Source: an uncultured Legionellales bacterium (GTDB lineage: Bacteria > Pseudomonadota > Gammaproteobacteria > UBA1113). Taken from it: DNA of 6,686 bases. Location: positions 1 through 6,686 of the forward strand of contig CAMFJO010000045.1 of assembly GCA_945956945.1 (NCBI GenBank). Direction: 5' to 3'. The notes below the pieces were generated by a model. The model saw nothing but the letters and a program-made list of their open reading frames with translations, had not been told where the DNA came from and ran no database searches. Both the position numbers and the translations under genes were made by a program. Shown here one piece after another: positions 5,633-6,686 of the stretch. Positions within the stretch are counted from its first letter, which is position 1. Every line of letters begins with the position of its first letter.

Positions 5633-6686
5633 CTAGTGTTGACTCACATAATGCACGCGCATCTCGTGATCAACACGTAAAATTAAACCGATTAAACCAA
5701 AATTCGTTAACAGACTACTGCCGCCATAACTCATCAAAGGCAAGGTCAAACCTTTCGTCGGCAATAAACCCACATTCACGCCCATATTAATCAATACCTG
5801 GCAAAAAAGCCATAAACCCAAACCATAGGCTAGAAAAGCGGCAAAAAATAAGCGCTCTTTGTACGCCCTATGGCCAATCACAAATACGCGCCAGAAAAAA
5901 ACTGTGTACAACATTAGAATAGCCACCATCCCTATCAAACCCAGCTCTTCGCCTAAGACCGCAAATAAGAAATCCGTGTGTGCCTCAGGTAAATAAAATA
6001 ATTTTTGAATGCTCTGACCTAAACCCACGCCTTCGACACCGCCCCGGCCAAAAGCAATCAAGGATTGCGTTAATTGATAGCCACTACCGAATTGATCCGC
6101 CCAGGGGTTTAAAAAACTGGTGAGGCGCAACAAACGATAAGGGGATACCACCGCCAAAGCCGCTAGCGCTGCCAAGGCCAAGCCTATCAACAGTATAAAA
6201 TAACGTATTTGCACGCCCCCTAAAAATAGCAATCCGAGGGTAGTTGCAGCGATAACCACCGCGGAACCAAAATCAGGCTCTAATAATAAGAGGACACTGG
6301 TGAGCGCCAAAATTCCCAAGGGTAAAATAAAGGTCCGTTTATTCTCGCCAATTTTATCTTTAAAACGGTGCAAATAACTGGCGAGATAAATGATATAAAA
6401 TAACTTGGCTATTTCAGAAACCTGAAAACCAATCGGCCCCACATGCAGCCATCGCCGGCTCCCATTGACAGAACGACCCAGACCCGGCACTAACACCAAA
6501 GCCAGTAATGCCAAGGCTACCACCAGCAACACGCGACTGTATTTTTCCCATACCCGTAAGGGCACCAATACCACCCCAGCACACAAAGCCGCACCAATGA
6601 TGACAGACGCTAATTGCCTAAACAGATAATGGAAGGAAGTATTGTAAAGATGCGCCGAAACCATCATTGATGAAGAGGCAACCATC
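5633..6686 (-). CDS. ftsW: Septal peptidoglycan glycosyltransferase FtsW (SEDS family), 5' end outside window
   Basis: FtsW is the multispanning SEDS protein that polymerises lipid II into glycan strands at the division septum, working with the class B PBP FtsI. The visible 350 residues contain NGSRRWLHVGPIGFQVSEIAKL (74-95), SGYQLTQSLIAFGRGG (201-216), the SEDS hallmark PEAHTDFLFAVLGEELG (233-249) with the presumed catalytic Asp238, and LPTKGLTLPLMSYGGSS (308-324), with strongly hydrophobic membrane segments between. The first residues, MVASSSMMVS, correspond to the stretch at the end of the first membrane helix in E. coli FtsW (IMVTSAS), so this Met is internal. The true N-terminus, about 30-60 residues, lies beyond 6686. 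SGYQLTQSLIAFGRGG and PEAHTDF with GEELG also occur in RodA-like proteins, but the neighbours murG and murC make FtsW the clear choice. The stop is TAG at 5633-5635. Confidence 0.95.
   Translation of the reverse strand, partial: MVASSSMMVSAHLYNTSFHYLFRQLASVIIGAALCAGVVLVPLRVWEKYSRVLLVVALALLALVLVPGLGRSVNGSRRWLHVGPIGFQVSEIAKLFYIIYLASYLHRFKDKIGENKRTFILPLGILALTSVLLLLEPDFGSAVVIAATTLGLLFLGGVQIRYFILLIGLALAALAALAVVSPYRLLRLTSFLNPWADQFGSGYQLTQSLIAFGRGGVEGVGLGQSIQKLFYLPEAHTDFLFAVLGEELGLIGMVAILMLYTVFFWRVFVIGHRAYKERLFFAAFLAYGLGLWLFCQVLINMGVNVGLLPTKGLTLPLMSYGGSSLLTNFGLIGLILRVDHEMRVHYVSQH

Noticed and set aside
1..6686. tRNA or rRNA genes, CRISPR arrays, insertion sequences, long repeats, toxin-antitoxin pairs.
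   Set aside because: None was seen on either strand; no regularly spaced repeats, transposase motifs or flanking inverted repeats were found.

Overview
The window comes from a gammaproteobacterium, most likely an intracellular member of the Legionellales (Coxiella/Rickettsiella/Diplorickettsia-like). This is inferred from three things. The gene order is the gammaproteobacterial ftsW-murG-murC-murB. MurB is the short form that lacks the long insertion of the E. coli enzyme. The AT-rich accessory segment next door carries tandem TTAA boxes that look like PmrA sites, which in Legionella and Coxiella control Dot/Icm secretion genes and effectors. No taxonomic marker such as rRNA is present, so the placement is tentative.

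Right part (2224-6686, minus strand): a tightly packed piece of the dcw (division and cell wall) cluster, transcribed ftsW > murG > murC > murB. The spacings are 15 nt, an 11-nt overlap, and 9 nt, so this is almost certainly one polycistronic unit with its promoter outside the window. The four products are the SEDS septal glycan polymerase FtsW (5' end cut by the window edge), the lipid II-forming transferase MurG, the UDP-MurNAc:L-Ala ligase MurC and the UDP-MurNAc-forming reductase MurB. MurB and MurC act in the cytoplasm on the nucleotide precursor, MurG makes lipid II at the membrane, and FtsW polymerises lipid II at the septum.

Left part (1-2223): visibly AT-richer accessory DNA. A 187-codon open frame runs leftward off the window (1-561). 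A second transcription unit runs rightward (911-2212). Between them lies a 349-bp divergent control region. It holds two 11-nt-period TTAA direct repeats, each followed 10 nt later by a -10-like hexamer, one facing each gene. The rightward unit is a single reading frame interrupted by one TAG codon at 1748-1750. The part before the TAG has a Cys/His/Asn arrangement suggestive of a papain-like cysteine protease fold. The part after it has no in-frame ATG and no good ribosome binding site. It is therefore either the disabled C-terminal half of a decayed gene or a readthrough extension.

The two blocks meet tail to tail at 2213-2223 (11 nt, no terminator seen). In many gammaproteobacteria ddlB, ftsQ, ftsA and ftsZ follow murB. 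Here the cluster stops at murB and the accessory unit takes their place. The most interesting content is this candidate pair of divergent, PmrA-controlled effector-like genes at a break in the dcw cluster.
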